Positions 15,523 to 23,816 are shown, counted from the stretch's first letter. The stretch: DNA of 40,753 nt from Clostridia bacterium (GCA_017415485.1 JAFQGP010000033.1:1-40753), one strand, 5' to 3'. Translations and numbers: made by a program. The notes: generated from the letters alone by a model not told the origin.

Positions 15523-16293
15523 ATGAAAATACTGATAAACGGAATTTGCGGACACATGGGACGCGAGGTTCTTACTCTTTGCGAGGCGGGCTACCGCGGC
15601 GCCGAGTGCATCGGCGGAGTCGACTCCTTTGCCAAGGGCGGCGAGACCTTCCTCGTCTACAAGGATTTCTCCGACGTCCCCGAGGCGGAGATCGACTGCA
15701 TCGTTGATTTCTCGCACCACACCGTCACCCCCGCGCTGCTTGATTTTGCTATCGCAAGAAAGCTCCCCACCGTCCTTTGCACCACGGGTCACACACCCGA
15801 GGAAAAGGTGAAGATCGCCGCGGCGGCAGAGAAGATACCGCTCTTCTTCTCGGCAAATATGTCGCTCGGCGTCGCGCTGCTCGTCGAGCTTGCAAAGCAG
15901 GCGGCAGCCGCATTCCCCGAGGCAGAAATTGAAATTATCGAAAAGCACCACGATCGCAAGGTCGATGCCCCCAGCGGCACGGCGCTGATGCTCGCCGATG
16001 CGCTTTGCGAGGTTCGCCCCGAGGCGACCGTCAACTGCGGCAGAAGCGGTCAGGGCAAGCGCACACAGGGGGAGATCGGTATCCACGCGATCAGAATGGG
16101 CAACATCGTCGGCGAGCACGAGGTTATGATCGGCACGCCGAATCAGACGATAACCCTCAAGCACGAGGCACATTCCCGCGCGCTCTTCGCCGAGGGCGCA
16201 CTCGCCGCCGCAGCTTTCCTTGTCGGCAAGGAAGCGGGCATTTACGATATGAAGTCGCTCATCAGCGGCACAAAAATCCCACAAAAGGTATGA
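15523..16293 (+). CDS. dapB: 4-hydroxy-tetrahydrodipicolinate reductase
   Basis: Reduces the DapA product with NAD(P)H to tetrahydrodipicolinate. A 256-residue protein of usual length. The N-terminal dinucleotide motif is GICGHMG (7-13). The catalytic block EKHHDRKVDAPSGTA carries H142-H143 and K146. The nicotinamide-contact CTTGH (86-90) is also present. The start is preceded by AAAGGAAAACGAAA. It follows dapA after a 225-base gap filled by repeat B, so read-through of that repeat decides how much dapB is made from the riboswitch promoter. ddh starts seven bases after its stop. Confidence 0.95.
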   Translation: MKILINGICGHMGREVLTLCEAGYRGAECIGGVDSFAKGGETFLVYKDFSDVPEAEIDCIVDFSHHTVTPALLDFAIARKLPTVLCTTGHTPEEKVKIAAAAEKIPLFFSANMSLGVALLVELAKQAAAAFPEAEIEIIEKHHDRKVDAPSGTALMLADALCEVRPEATVNCGRSGQGKRTQGEIGIHAIRMGNIVGEHEVMIGTPNQTITLKHEAHSRALFAEGALAAAAFLVGKEAGIYDMKSLISGTKIPQKV

Positions 16294-16300
16294 TGATCAG

Positions 16301-17275
16301 ATGAAAATTGCAATTTACGGCTACGGCAACCTCGGCAGAGGCGTCGAGGCAGCTACCAAATATCACACCGACTGCGAGCTCGTCGCAGTCTTCACACGCC
16401 GCGACCCGAGCACGGTCAAGACCGCGGGCGCGCCCGTCTACTCCGCAGATTCGATCCTCGATTTTAAGGATAAGATCGATGTCCTCATCCTCTGCGGCGG
16501 AAGCGCGACCGATCTTCCCGAGATGACGCATAAGCTCGCCGAGCATTTCAACGTCATCGACAGCTATGACACACACGCCACCATTCCCGCCCATTTCGCC
16601 CGCGTAAACGAAACGGCGGAGAAGTCGGGGCACATCGCAATGATCTCGGGCGGCTGGGACCCCGGACTTTTCTCGATCGCGAGGCTCTATGCCTCCTCCG
16701 TGCTCCCCGAGGGCAAGGATTACACTTTCTGGGGCAGAGGGGTCAGCCAAGGGCACTCCGACGCCATCCGCAGGATCGAAGGTGTGCTTGACGCAAGACA
16801 GTATACCGTCCCCGTCCCCGAGGCGCTCGAATCGGTAAGGAACGGAGAAAATCCCGAGCTTACGACAAGGCAGAAGCACACCCGCGAGTGCTACGTTGTG
16901 GCAAAAGAGGGCGCGGATCTTGCTCGGATCGAGTCCGAGATCAAAAATATGCCCAATTATTTCGCCGATTACGACACGACCGTGACTTTCATCAGCCTTG
17001 AAGAGCTCCGCGCGAATCACTCGGCGCTCCCGCACGGCGGATCGGTCATCAGAAGCGGCAAAACGGGTCTTTCGGGCGAGCATAAACACACCGTCGAGTT
17101 CTCGCTCGCGCTCGATTCGAATCCCGAGTTCACCTCAAGCGTGCTCGTCGCTTGCGCAAGGGCGATCAACCGTATGTATGCGCGCGGAATGACGGGTTGC
17201 AAGACGATCTTCGACATCGCGCCCGCCGATCTTTCTCCGCTCTCCCCCGAAGAGCTTCGCGCCAAAATGTTATGA
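16301..17275 (+). CDS. ddh: meso-diaminopimelate D-dehydrogenase
   Basis: Converts tetrahydrodipicolinate, ammonia and NADPH directly to meso-DAP, bypassing the acyl-blocked steps. The 324-residue length fits the family. The N-terminus MKIAIYGYGNLGRGVE is its NADPH motif. CGGSATDLPE (about 66-75), IDSYDTHATIP (about 86-96), ISGGWDPGLFSIAR (about 116-129) and WGRGVSQGHSDAIRRI are conserved DAPDH blocks around the substrate and cofactor. It lies seven bases after dapB. With dapA and dapB here, the window covers aspartate semialdehyde to meso-DAP in three enzymes, for peptidoglycan and lysine. Confidence 0.95.
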   Translation: MKIAIYGYGNLGRGVEAATKYHTDCELVAVFTRRDPSTVKTAGAPVYSADSILDFKDKIDVLILCGGSATDLPEMTHKLAEHFNVIDSYDTHATIPAHFARVNETAEKSGHIAMISGGWDPGLFSIARLYASSVLPEGKDYTFWGRGVSQGHSDAIRRIEGVLDARQYTVPVPEALESVRNGENPELTTRQKHTRECYVVAKEGADLARIESEIKNMPNYFADYDTTVTFISLEELRANHSALPHGGSVIRSGKTGLSGEHKHTVEFSLALDSNPEFTSSVLVACARAINRMYARGMTGCKTIFDIAPADLSPLSPEELRAKML

Positions 17276-17297
17276 CATCAGAAAGGAATTCCCAACA

Positions 17298-17906
17298 ATG
17301 AAGCTTTCACAAGTAACAAAGGAATATATCGCGCAGATGCCTTTTGAGGAAAAGTGCAATTTCATCTGCGGCGACATCGTCGATGACGGAATGAGCGCGC
17401 CCGTTGCTCTCCTTCTCGGCGGCAATCCGAACAACGCCCGTCCCCGCGCGATCGCGGCGGCAGAGCTCTATAAGTCGGGCAGAGTCCCCTTCATCGTACC
17501 GAGCGGCGGCGTAAAATGGGACGTCGACGGTGAGCAGATCAGCGAATCGCACTATATGAAGCGTATCCTGATGGAAAACGGAGTGCCCGAGGAGGCGATC
17601 ATCCTTGAAAATCAGGCAACGACCACCAAGGAGAATATGATCTTCGGCACCCTGCAGATCAACCGCAAGCTCCACTTCGAGAAGGTCGACCACGTCATAA
17701 TCGTCACCTCCCGCTCACACATGAAGCGCAGCATCGCGCTTGCAAAAGCATTTCTCCCGAGAAAGGTCACCGTCTCCGCCTACCCCGCCAACCACGAAGC
17801 AATAATCGCGGGAATGCCCGAATCGGAAGGAAAATGGATAGCCAAAGAGCTCGATCTTATCAAGGGACTCGTCGATAGCGGGCTTGTGGAGGATATGGAA
17901 ATATAA
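17298..17906 (+). CDS. YdcF/SanA family (DUF218) protein
   Basis: A 202-residue protein. ALLLGGNPNNARPRAIAAAELYKSG is the entry strand and helix of the DUF218 fold. FIVPSGG (about 66-72) and ENQATTTKENM (about 106-116) are the two conserved motifs, and HVIIVTSRSHMKRS follows. E. coli relatives are linked to envelope or cell-wall traits. No signal peptide or membrane helix is visible, so this one is probably cytoplasmic. It follows ddh by 22 bases, which suggests it belongs to the DAP operon; a link to cell-wall metabolism is an inference from position. Confidence 0.87.
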   Translation: MKLSQVTKEYIAQMPFEEKCNFICGDIVDDGMSAPVALLLGGNPNNARPRAIAAAELYKSGRVPFIVPSGGVKWDVDGEQISESHYMKRILMENGVPEEAIILENQATTTKENMIFGTLQINRKLHFEKVDHVIIVTSRSHMKRSIALAKAFLPRKVTVSAYPANHEAIIAGMPESEGKWIAKELDLIKGLVDSGLVEDMEI

Positions 17907-17908
17907 AA

Positions 17909-18040
17909 TCGCCTGCGGCGAATGATAGTCCGCCTTCGGCGGAATGATAATCTTGCTTCGCAAGAATGATGATCTCGCTTCGCGAGAATGATAATTTGCC
18001 TTCGGCAAAATGAAAGGTAGATTTTCGCGAAGCGAAAATC
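17909..18040 (+). repeat. Micro-palindrome array, ATGATAAT linker, sense arm after the YdcF-like gene
   Basis: Palindromes TCGCCTGCGGCGA, TCCGCCTTCGGCGGA, TCTTGCTTCGCAAGA, TCTCGCTTCGCGAGA and TTTGCCTTCGGCAAA are joined by ATGATAGT, ATGATAAT or ATGATGA. The closing module is ATGAAAGGTAG plus ATTTTCGCGAAGCGAAAAT. It starts two bases after the stop codon. A mirror-image array is at 18122-18220. Confidence 0.88.
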
Positions 18041-18056
18041 ATTAACATTAAATAGA

Positions 18057-18095
18057 AAATATCCTTATCCGATAAATTTGGATAAGGATATTTTT
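18057..18095. terminator. Bidirectional terminator between convergent genes
   Basis: AAATATCCTTATCC (18057-18070) pairs with GGATAAGGATATTT (18080-18093) around GATAAATTT, with T-runs on both strands. It lies at the centre between two inward-facing palindrome arrays. Confidence 0.88.
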
Positions 18096-18121
18096 ATTTT
18101 GTTTTTTGAGCTTGCGAAAAA

Positions 18122-18220
18122 AACTACCTTCATTTCGCCCGAAGGGCGAACTATCATTCTCGCGAAGCGAGATTATCATTCCGCCGAAGGCGGACTATCA
18201 TTCGCGCGAAGCGCGATTTG
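18122..18220 (-). repeat. Micro-palindrome array, ATGATAAT linker, antisense arm after the YwaF-like gene
   Basis: Read leftward: CGCGCTTCGCGCG, TCCGCCTTCGGCGGA, TCTCGCTTCGCGAGA and TTCGCCCTTCGGGCGAA with ATGATAGT/ATGATAAT linkers, closed by ATGAAGGTAG. The first palindrome is translated as the C-terminus of the YwaF-like protein, and the first linker supplies its TGA stop codon. Confidence 0.88.
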
Positions 18221-18989
18221 CCTTTTTTATATATCCCGGCAAATAAAACATTCCCGGCAGAATTGCATAAAGCAAATATGCCATCACCGTCGTCACTCCG
18301 TCGGGGATGCCGCCGAAGAGTGCGGGGAGGAAGAAGGAATTGCATTTGAAAAACATATAATCCGAGCCGATGGGGGAGAAATTGACGATATTCGCGGGGA
18401 TCGAAATTATCAGCATCGGCAGGGCGGGAAGGATGAGTTCCCAAGGCTTTTCGATGCCGTTATATCGGTGATAGCCCGAAATGAGCATCACAAGCATCGA
18501 AAAGAGCATCGTTCCGTGGTAGAAAAGGGTGTGGAAGCCCATAAAGGAGATGCAGGAATAGTTCGATAGGACGTTTGCGGGGTAGACGAAATTGATCGCC
18601 GCGCCGAGAAGTCCCATCGTGAAAAGGTAACCGCACGCCGCAAGCTTGACCTTTCGATTTTTCGAGAAGCAAAAGGGCAGGGAATAGAGATAAACACTGC
18701 ATGGGTAAAGCGGCAGAACTCCGCCGACCTCGAAGCGAACCTCGCTTCCGAGAAAGGCTTCGTAAAGCGTTTTGACGATCTCGAAGATCACGAAAAACGC
18801 CCAAAGCGTCAAAAGCAGCTTTCTTTGAGTGTTCTCCGATTTCTTTGCCACGCGGAAAGCGGAGTGGATGATAATTGCCAAAAGACAGGCGGAGAATATG
18901 AGATGAAGCGGCGAAAAGAGCCGCCCGGGCAGGTCAAGCCCGCCGAGAAAGTCTTTGTGAGTGAAGAAATTTTCAATCAGCTTCATCAT
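18198..18989 (-). CDS. YwaF-like / TIGR02206-type integral membrane protein
   Basis: A 263-residue protein with about seven membrane helices. LFSPLHLIFSACLLAIIIHS, LPLYPCSVYLYSLPFCF and FMGFHTLFYHGTMLFSML resemble the YwaF (TMEM164-type) family; the substrate or role is unknown. GAGG lies seven bases before ATG 18989. The last six residues (NRASRE) and the TGA stop are encoded by the first unit of a micro-palindrome array, so the reading frame has been completed by repeat DNA. The natural C-terminus may have been displaced. It is driven by the consensus promoter at 19027-19055. Confidence 0.8.
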   Translation of the reverse strand: MMKLIENFFTHKDFLGGLDLPGRLFSPLHLIFSACLLAIIIHSAFRVAKKSENTQRKLLLTLWAFFVIFEIVKTLYEAFLGSEVRFEVGGVLPLYPCSVYLYSLPFCFSKNRKVKLAACGYLFTMGLLGAAINFVYPANVLSNYSCISFMGFHTLFYHGTMLFSMLVMLISGYHRYNGIEKPWELILPALPMLIISIPANIVNFSPIGSDYMFFKCNSFFLPALFGGIPDGVTTVMAYLLYAILPGMFYLPGYIKKANRASRE

Positions 18990-19026
18990 TTTTTAACCTC
19001 GAAGAATAAATATATTGTCCGAGTGT

Positions 19027-19055
19027 ATTATATCACAAAGCCCCCGCGTTGTCAA
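19027..19055 (-). promoter_or_regulatory. Consensus sigma-A promoter of the YwaF-like gene
   Basis: On the minus strand TTGACA (19050-19055), a 17-bp spacer and TATAAT (19027-19032), both perfect. It is 37 bases before the start codon. Confidence 0.9.
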
Positions 19056-19058
19056 CAA

Positions 19059-19085
19059 GAAAAAAGGCGCCTTTTGGCACCTTTT
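19059..19085 (-). terminator. Terminator of the diacylglycerol-kinase-like gene
   Basis: Read leftward, GGTGCC pairs with GGCGCC around AAAA (19066-19081) and is followed by TTTTTTC. It lies just upstream of the next promoter, insulating the YwaF-like gene. Confidence 0.7.
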
Positions 19086-19124
19086 GACTTAATTATAATT
19101 AGTCAATTGTAATAGTCGCGGAAT

Positions 19125-19246
19125 TATAATAAAATTCGTTTTTTCGGCGGCTTTGCCGACCGAAAAAACACCGCCGAGGCGAGCCCGGCGCGCGTATCCC
19201 CGCCGCGCGGGTCTTCAATTGTAAAACGCAGTTTTACAATTGGCTA
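19125..19246 (-). repeat. Repeat family B, copy 2 (after the diacylglycerol-kinase-like gene, shortened)
   Basis: Read leftward it starts three bases after the stop codon (TAA, then TAG) with CCAATTGTAAAACTGCG. It keeps both end hairpins (TTGTAAAAC/GTTTTACAA; CGGCGG.../CCGAAAAAAC). It lacks the middle section with the GACAAAATC-type hairpin seen in copy 1. Confidence 0.85.
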
Positions 19247-20089
19247 TTAATTATAATAAATGCTGTATTTTGTTACGCCGTCGATGGTCTCGCCGTCGAT
19301 CTGGAGGGGGCGGGGAGAGTCAAACTCGACCGTGATCTTTTTGCCCGCGCGGACGTCGACGTACTTTTTGCGCTTTATATGCTCACCCTTGAAGAAGGAG
19401 GGGAAGAAGATTAGGGTCAGCAGCTTGCCCGAATCGTGCCAGGTACAAGAGGAAAGGATCTTTTTCCCGTTCAGTCTGTCCTGCGCGGGGCAGGGCATCA
19501 TTCCGCCGCCGTAGTAGTGGCCGTTCATGCCCGAAGCAAGCCAGATGCGCTTGTAGCGGTGGCATTCCCCGTCAACCGTGATGCTTCCGCCGCAGGTCTT
19601 GTATTTGCCGAAAAGTCCCTTGATCGCAATGGCGGTGTAGTTGATCTTTTCGACCTTCTGTGCCTTCATCTGATCGCCGACAAGACAGCAATAGCCATCA
19701 ATTCCGTAGCCAACGCCGTTGAGGACCTTGATCTTTTTGCCGTTTACCTCGCAGATCGGAAGGTTTTCTATGTATTTGTTAATGAGAACGGGTTCCTTCT
19801 GCTCCGAAATATCAAGATCGCGCAGAAAATCGTTGCCCGAGCCCGACGCCATATAGTAGACGTCGCCGTGAGGAATGCCTTCGATCGCGTTCACAAAGCG
19901 GTTGAGCGTACCGTCGCCGCCGCAGATGACGATCGAAGCCTCTGCCTTGTCCGCAAAGAAATCCGCATAGGATCCGATCTCGGTCATCGCAACGATCTCG
20001 GAATCCTCATATTTAAGGCTCTTCGCCGTAGCCTCACTCATACCGTTACCCGCGTGGGGATTGTAAAGAATATAACACTTAGCTGACAT
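19247..20089 (-). CDS. Diacylglycerol kinase-family lipid/sphingoid kinase-like protein, copy 1
   Basis: A 280-residue protein of the DagK/YegS/LCB5 family, which phosphorylates lipid substrates at the membrane face. It shows YILYNPHAGNG at the N-terminus, the nucleotide-binding CGGDGTLNRF (56-65), ASGSGNDFL (81-89) and GVGYGIDGY later. C-terminal strands include PLQIDGET, normal for the family. I chose ATG 20089, which gives the standard N-terminus; ATG 20107 is six codons further up and neither has a strong ribosome site. On the minus strand TATAAT lies about 15-20 bases before 20107, with a poor -35. A paralogue lies at 32812-33693. Confidence 0.88.
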   Translation of the reverse strand: MSAKCYILYNPHAGNGMSEATAKSLKYEDSEIVAMTEIGSYADFFADKAEASIVICGGDGTLNRFVNAIEGIPHGDVYYMASGSGNDFLRDLDISEQKEPVLINKYIENLPICEVNGKKIKVLNGVGYGIDGYCCLVGDQMKAQKVEKINYTAIAIKGLFGKYKTCGGSITVDGECHRYKRIWLASGMNGHYYGGGMMPCPAQDRLNGKKILSSCTWHDSGKLLTLIFFPSFFKGEHIKRKKYVDVRAGKKITVEFDSPRPLQIDGETIDGVTKYSIYYN

Positions 20090-20199
20090 TGTAATTCTCG
20101 CTTTCATATTTTACCAACGTATATTATACACGAGGAAGGTCAACTGTTTTTCACATTAAGGTCAATTATTGTTGAAATACAGAGATTAATTGGAAATGA

Positions 20200-20424
20200 G
20201 TGGACAGTGGTTAGTGGACAGTGGACAGAAAGATGCGAATGATAATTTAGTTTATCTTTTCTATTCATTATTAAATTATCAAAACTCTCGGGTATCTTGA
20301 ATTACTTCAAAATACCCGAGAGTTCTTTTTTATGTTATTGCACAGTACAAAAGCTCTATGTATTGAACAAAATTATAGCAGTAACCCGCATCTTTCTGTC
20401 CACTGTCCACTAACCACTGTTCAC
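20200..20424 (-). repeat. Repeat family C, copy 1 (terminator-bearing element after the phosphodiesterase)
   Basis: Inverted termini at 20200-20237 and 20387-20424 carry GTGGTTAGTGGACAGTGGAC followed by AGAAAGATGCG. The right terminus touches the phosphodiesterase stop codon (20425-20427). The centre holds a terminator hairpin, AACTCTCGGGTAT (20283-20295) with its complement (20312-20324), followed by a T-run; its loop carries GAAGTAAT on the minus strand. There is no ORF. A second, inverted copy is at 33714-33951. Confidence 0.88.
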
Positions 20425-21744
20425 TTACTTAAGGATCTCCTCAATAGGCGAACCCTGCGCGTCGGAGAGATCGACGCCGAGGATCTTTGCGTAGGTGGGA
20501 GCCTCGTCAACGATGGGACGGCGGTCGATCACGACGCCTTCCTTGATGCTCGGACCCTTTGCAACGAGCGTGGGCTGAGGTCCGAAATCGGGATAGTAGC
20601 CGTGGGTCGCTCTGCCAAAGCGGAAGTCGGTGAGGTCGAGCTTTGCAACGAGCGGACGCTTGCAGCTGTCCGAGAAGGAGGTGTAGCCGTCCGACTCGAG
20701 AACGAAGGAGAAGTCGCCGTCAAGGTGCTCTTTCTCTGCGATCTCCTCGCGGGTGAAGACCTCGGAGAAGCCGTAAATTCCCTCGTCGCGGAGGTGGCAA
20801 AGAAGCTTATAAACGCGGTCGTGGAGCTCCTTATCGTTCGGATCCTTCAGATAAACGAGCGAGGACATCGCGTTCGAGAGGCAGTATGCTCTGTAATCGA
20901 CGCACTTGCCCTTTTCATTGACGTCAACAAGACCGTAATCGGCAAGAAGCGCGTTGAGCTTGATGGTGCGCTTGATGTCGCGCTGACCGTGGTCGCTGAC
21001 CATGAAGATGTCGGTATTTTCAAGCACGCCCGCTTCCTCGAGAGCATCGCAAAGCTGACCGAGATGCTTGTCTACGCGGTCGAGCTCGGGGTAGAGGTGG
21101 GGACCAAATGCGCCCTGGGTGTGACGGATGCCGTCGATCTGTCCGTTGTGAACGAAGGTCACCTCGGGCGCGAACTTTCTGATGATGTCAGCCGCGCACG
21201 CAACGAGAAATTCGTCGTCGTAGGGGTGGATCATAAAGTTCTTTCTGCCGCCCTTGACGTAATCGGGGTGGAGAAGATCTGCGTGGCTCTTGATGATCTC
21301 GATGACTTCGGGCGAGGAGCCTGCGTCGGCGAAGGAGGACTCAAGCGTGTCGCCCTTGTTGGGCATCCAATATTCGTTGATAAGGTAGTCGATGTCGGGG
21401 TGGCAGCCCGTGCAGGTCCAGAAGATCGATGCGGTGGTATATCCCTTTTCCTTTGCCGCGGTGAAGATGTCCTTGCACTTGACGCTGTCATGGAACCACT
21501 GCCAGGTGTCTTCCTTCGAGTCGGTTGTGAATCTGTAGTTGGAATAAACGCCGGTCTTGTCTGCGTAGCAGCCCGTCATCATGCTGACGTGGTTCGGGTA
21601 GGTTACGGTCGGATAGATCGAACGGATGCGCTCAACCGAACTTCCGCCCTCAAGGTACTTTTTGAAGTTGGGCTTTGTGCGGAGATACGCAAGATCCTCG
21701 AAAACCATTGCGTCAACCGAAAATACCAATAATCTTTTTTTCAT
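20425..21744 (-). CDS. Type I phosphodiesterase / nucleotide pyrophosphatase (alkaline phosphatase superfamily)
   Basis: A 439-residue zinc phosphodiesterase. It has D11 in VFSVDAM, the nucleophile T48 in YPTVTYPNH, D and H in NGQIDGIRHTQG, a second D-H pair in VSDHGQ, and the C-terminal H in ATHGYYPDFGP, so both metal sites look complete. NPP relatives cleave phosphodiester or pyrophosphate bonds. No signal peptide is visible, so it is probably cytoplasmic. AGAGG lies six bases before ATG 21744; an in-frame start six codons up overlaps that site. It is divergent from a LacI-type regulator over a 98-base gap, so control by that regulator is likely. Repeat C starts directly after its stop. Confidence 0.9.
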   Translation of the reverse strand: MKKRLLVFSVDAMVFEDLAYLRTKPNFKKYLEGGSSVERIRSIYPTVTYPNHVSMMTGCYADKTGVYSNYRFTTDSKEDTWQWFHDSVKCKDIFTAAKEKGYTTASIFWTCTGCHPDIDYLINEYWMPNKGDTLESSFADAGSSPEVIEIIKSHADLLHPDYVKGGRKNFMIHPYDDEFLVACAADIIRKFAPEVTFVHNGQIDGIRHTQGAFGPHLYPELDRVDKHLGQLCDALEEAGVLENTDIFMVSDHGQRDIKRTIKLNALLADYGLVDVNEKGKCVDYRAYCLSNAMSSLVYLKDPNDKELHDRVYKLLCHLRDEGIYGFSEVFTREEIAEKEHLDGDFSFVLESDGYTSFSDSCKRPLVAKLDLTDFRFGRATHGYYPDFGPQPTLVAKGPSIKEGVVIDRRPIVDEAPTYAKILGVDLSDAQGSPIEEILK

Positions 21745-21775
21745 AAAAAGCCTCTTTCTCATAAAAATTTATGAA

Positions 21776-21800
21776 ATTACACTTGATTTTTCGATGTAAT
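21776..21800. promoter_or_regulatory. Candidate operator between the phosphodiesterase and LacI genes
   Basis: ATTACA (21776-21781) and TGTAAT (21795-21800) form an interrupted inverted repeat, and a further ATGTAA lies at 21803-21808. It overlaps the LacI-gene promoter. The same TGTAAT half-sites recur at the dehydrogenase operon. Confidence 0.45.
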
Positions 21801-21811
21801 TAATGTAAAAT
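21783..21811 (+). promoter_or_regulatory. Promoter of the LacI-family gene
   Basis: TTGATT (21783-21788), a 17-bp spacer and TAAAAT (21806-21811). GGGGGG lies before ATG 21843. Confidence 0.65.
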
Positions 21812-21842
21812 ATATATGTAACATATATCAGGGGGGTGCAAA

Positions 21843-22856
21843 ATGGGAAAAACTCTGCTTGAAATATCGAAGGAGATAGGCGTTTCGACCGCCACGATCT
21901 CGCGCGTGCTGACGGGCGAGGATTGCGTTTCGCCCGAAACGAGGGACAAGGTGCTTCGCGCCGTCAAGGAAAGCGGATACGAAAAACGTCCCCGCCGCCG
22001 CTCTGCCGAGCTTCGGGGCAGCGGCACCGTCCTGGTCATAGCGGGTCAGCTTCACAATCCGATAACTCTCGGATTCATCGACGGCATTCGCCAGCGCCTC
22101 GCAAAGGAGGGTATGCGCACCGTCATTTCTCTTAGCGATTACGATACTACCCGTGAATGCGACGCGCTCAAATATGCCTCGAAAAACGGTTTTTCTGGTA
22201 TTTTTCTGCTCAACGCCATCGAAAGCAAAAAGCTTGTGTCGATTATGCCCGATATAAAAACGCCGATGATATTTGTCAACAGATTCCTGCACTCGGTCGA
22301 TACCGACGTTGTGACGGTCGACAATTACCGTTGCGGCTATCTTGCGACCGAATATCTCATAGGGCGCGGACACAGACGCATCGCGCATATCGCGGGTCCC
22401 GCGACCTCGGTTACCTGCCGCGACAGAATGCAGGGCTATCTTGACGCCATGCGTGAGCACGGCATCAGCATAGACAAATCCTTCGTCTACTACGGCGACC
22501 GCCGATACAAGAGCGGGTGCGAATTCGGTGCGCAGATAGTGGCCATGCCTCCCGAAAAGAGATTCAGCGCAGTTTTTTCGGCAACCGGCCTTATGGCTGC
22601 GGGAATGGTAGACACTCTGCGCGGCTACGGCATCCGCGTGCCCGATGATATAAGCGTCGTCTGCAACGATGATTACAGCCGCGATTATATGCCCTGCCCG
22701 ATCGATTTCACGACCTTCGAGCAGGATCCGATACTGATGGGCAACACCGCTGCCGAGCTTTTGCTCGAACGCATCGCCTCGCCCGATCAGGCTCCGAAGC
22801 GAATGGTCTTCCCGCCCGTGCTGACAGAGCACAACAGCGTTGTTCTTAAAAGATAA
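21843..22856 (+). CDS. LacI/GalR-family transcriptional regulator
   Basis: A 337-residue protein. The N-terminal DNA-binding domain is MGKTLLEISKEIGVSTATIS with RVLTG, then a hinge around residue 50. The periplasmic-binding-like domain contains GLLxN-type elements, YLIGRGHRRIAHIAGP (the family G-H-R-R-I-A motif) and the final ILMGNTAAELLLERI. The effector is probably a sugar or nucleoside derivative but is not readable. It is divergent from the phosphodiesterase and probably represses both itself and that gene through the sites in the shared gap. Confidence 0.93.
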   Translation: MGKTLLEISKEIGVSTATISRVLTGEDCVSPETRDKVLRAVKESGYEKRPRRRSAELRGSGTVLVIAGQLHNPITLGFIDGIRQRLAKEGMRTVISLSDYDTTRECDALKYASKNGFSGIFLLNAIESKKLVSIMPDIKTPMIFVNRFLHSVDTDVVTVDNYRCGYLATEYLIGRGHRRIAHIAGPATSVTCRDRMQGYLDAMREHGISIDKSFVYYGDRRYKSGCEFGAQIVAMPPEKRFSAVFSATGLMAAGMVDTLRGYGIRVPDDISVVCNDDYSRDYMPCPIDFTTFEQDPILMGNTAAELLLERIASPDQAPKRMVFPPVLTEHNSVVLKR

Positions 22857-22867
22857 TTTCGAATAAT

Positions 22868-22900
22868 GAAAAAATCCGCGCCTTGGGGCGCGGGTTTTTT
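22868..22900. terminator. Bidirectional terminator between the LacI gene and the dehydrogenase operon
   Basis: CCGCGCC and GGCGCGG pair around TTGG (about 22876-22893), with TTTTTT on the right strand and ATTTTTTC on the left strand. It ends the LacI transcript and the leftward operon. Confidence 0.85.
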
Positions 22901-22916
22901 AGTTTTACATCCTACG

Positions 22917-22945
22917 GACGGAATCGCAAAAGCGATTCCGTCTTT
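22917..22945. repeat. Hairpin in the 198-base gap after the SDR gene
   Basis: GACGGAATCGC and GCGATTCCGTC pair around AAAA (about 22919-22943). It has only a weak T-run rightward. The rest of 22901-23054 shows only a small palindrome, GACTG/CAGTC near 23037-23051. Confidence 0.5.
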
Positions 22946-23054
22946 CGCCAACAAACTTGATGCCTGTTTGACAAGGATGTGTATAAGCACGGAAACCGGC
23001 TACCCCTAACCGATCTCCGATTGTTGGAAATTTCAGTGACTGACGTACAGTCGC

Positions 23055-23816
23055 TTATTTCATATAAAGTCCGCCGTTTACGTCGATGATATCACCGGTG
23101 ATATAGGACGAAAGATCGGAGGAAAGGAAGAGAACTGCGTTTGCGATGTCGTCGGGAGTACCGAAGCGGCACATCGGGATAGTCAGCTTGGGATCATCCT
23201 TGGGGTCGGTAAGCCAGGAAAGACCCTGTGCCATAGCAGTGAGAGTTCTGCCGGGGCATACGCAGTTGGAGGTGATGTTGTACTGACCGCCCGAAAGAGC
23301 GAAGCACTTGGACATATTGAGAACTGCCGCCTTTGCGGAGGAGTAAGCGCAGGAGGAGGAACGTCCGCCGCGCTCGCCTGCCATCGAGGAGATGTGAACG
23401 AGCTTACCGTAGTTCTGCTCCTTCATGATCTCGTAAACAGCCTGAGTGCAGAAGAATACGCTCTTGATGTCGATGGTCTGCATCTTGTCCCAGTGCTCAA
23501 TGGTGATCTCGTCAACGCGGAGAGTGCCGGTGAGACCTGCGTTATTTACCCAGATGTCGATTCTGCCGTAAATGTCGCGCATAGCCTCGATCTCGGACTT
23601 GAGGTTGTCGAAATCGGTAACGTTGAAATACTTGAAGGATGCTTCGTAGCCCTCAGCGCAAAGAGCGTCTGCGGTAGCCTGACCCTTCTCGCGGTTGATA
23701 TCGGTAATGATGACCTTTGCGCCAAACTCAGCAAGTCTGCGCGCGATAGCCTCGCCGATTCCCTGACCGGAACCGGTTACAACGGCAATTTTGCCTTCAA
23801 CAAGGTTCTTGTTCAT
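23055..23816 (-). CDS. Short-chain dehydrogenase/reductase (SDR)
   Basis: A 253-residue classical SDR. The cofactor motif is VVTGSGQGIG (12-21), with D39 after the second strand (IITDINR) suggesting NAD(H). It has NNAG (91-94), the catalytic S143/S144, Y158 and K162 in AYSSAK, and the C-terminal ITGDIIDVNGGLYMK. The substrate is a small alcohol or ketone, not readable. AAAGGAAA precedes ATG 23816. It is the last gene of the leftward 2-oxoacid dehydrogenase operon, 30 bases after the histidine phosphatase, so it may act on a product or precursor of that pathway (for example an acetoin-type ketone), which is inference only. Confidence 0.92.
   Translation of the reverse strand: MNKNLVEGKIAVVTGSGQGIGEAIARRLAEFGAKVIITDINREKGQATADALCAEGYEASFKYFNVTDFDNLKSEIEAMRDIYGRIDIWVNNAGLTGTLRVDEITIEHWDKMQTIDIKSVFFCTQAVYEIMKEQNYGKLVHISSMAGERGGRSSSCAYSSAKAAVLNMSKCFALSGGQYNITSNCVCPGRTLTAMAQGLSWLTDPKDDPKLTIPMCRFGTPDDIANAVLFLSSDLSSYITGDIIDVNGGLYMK

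Noticed and set aside
20332..21732. Plus-strand frame opposite the phosphodiesterase
   Set aside because: Starts in repeat C and mirrors a gene with a complete active site.
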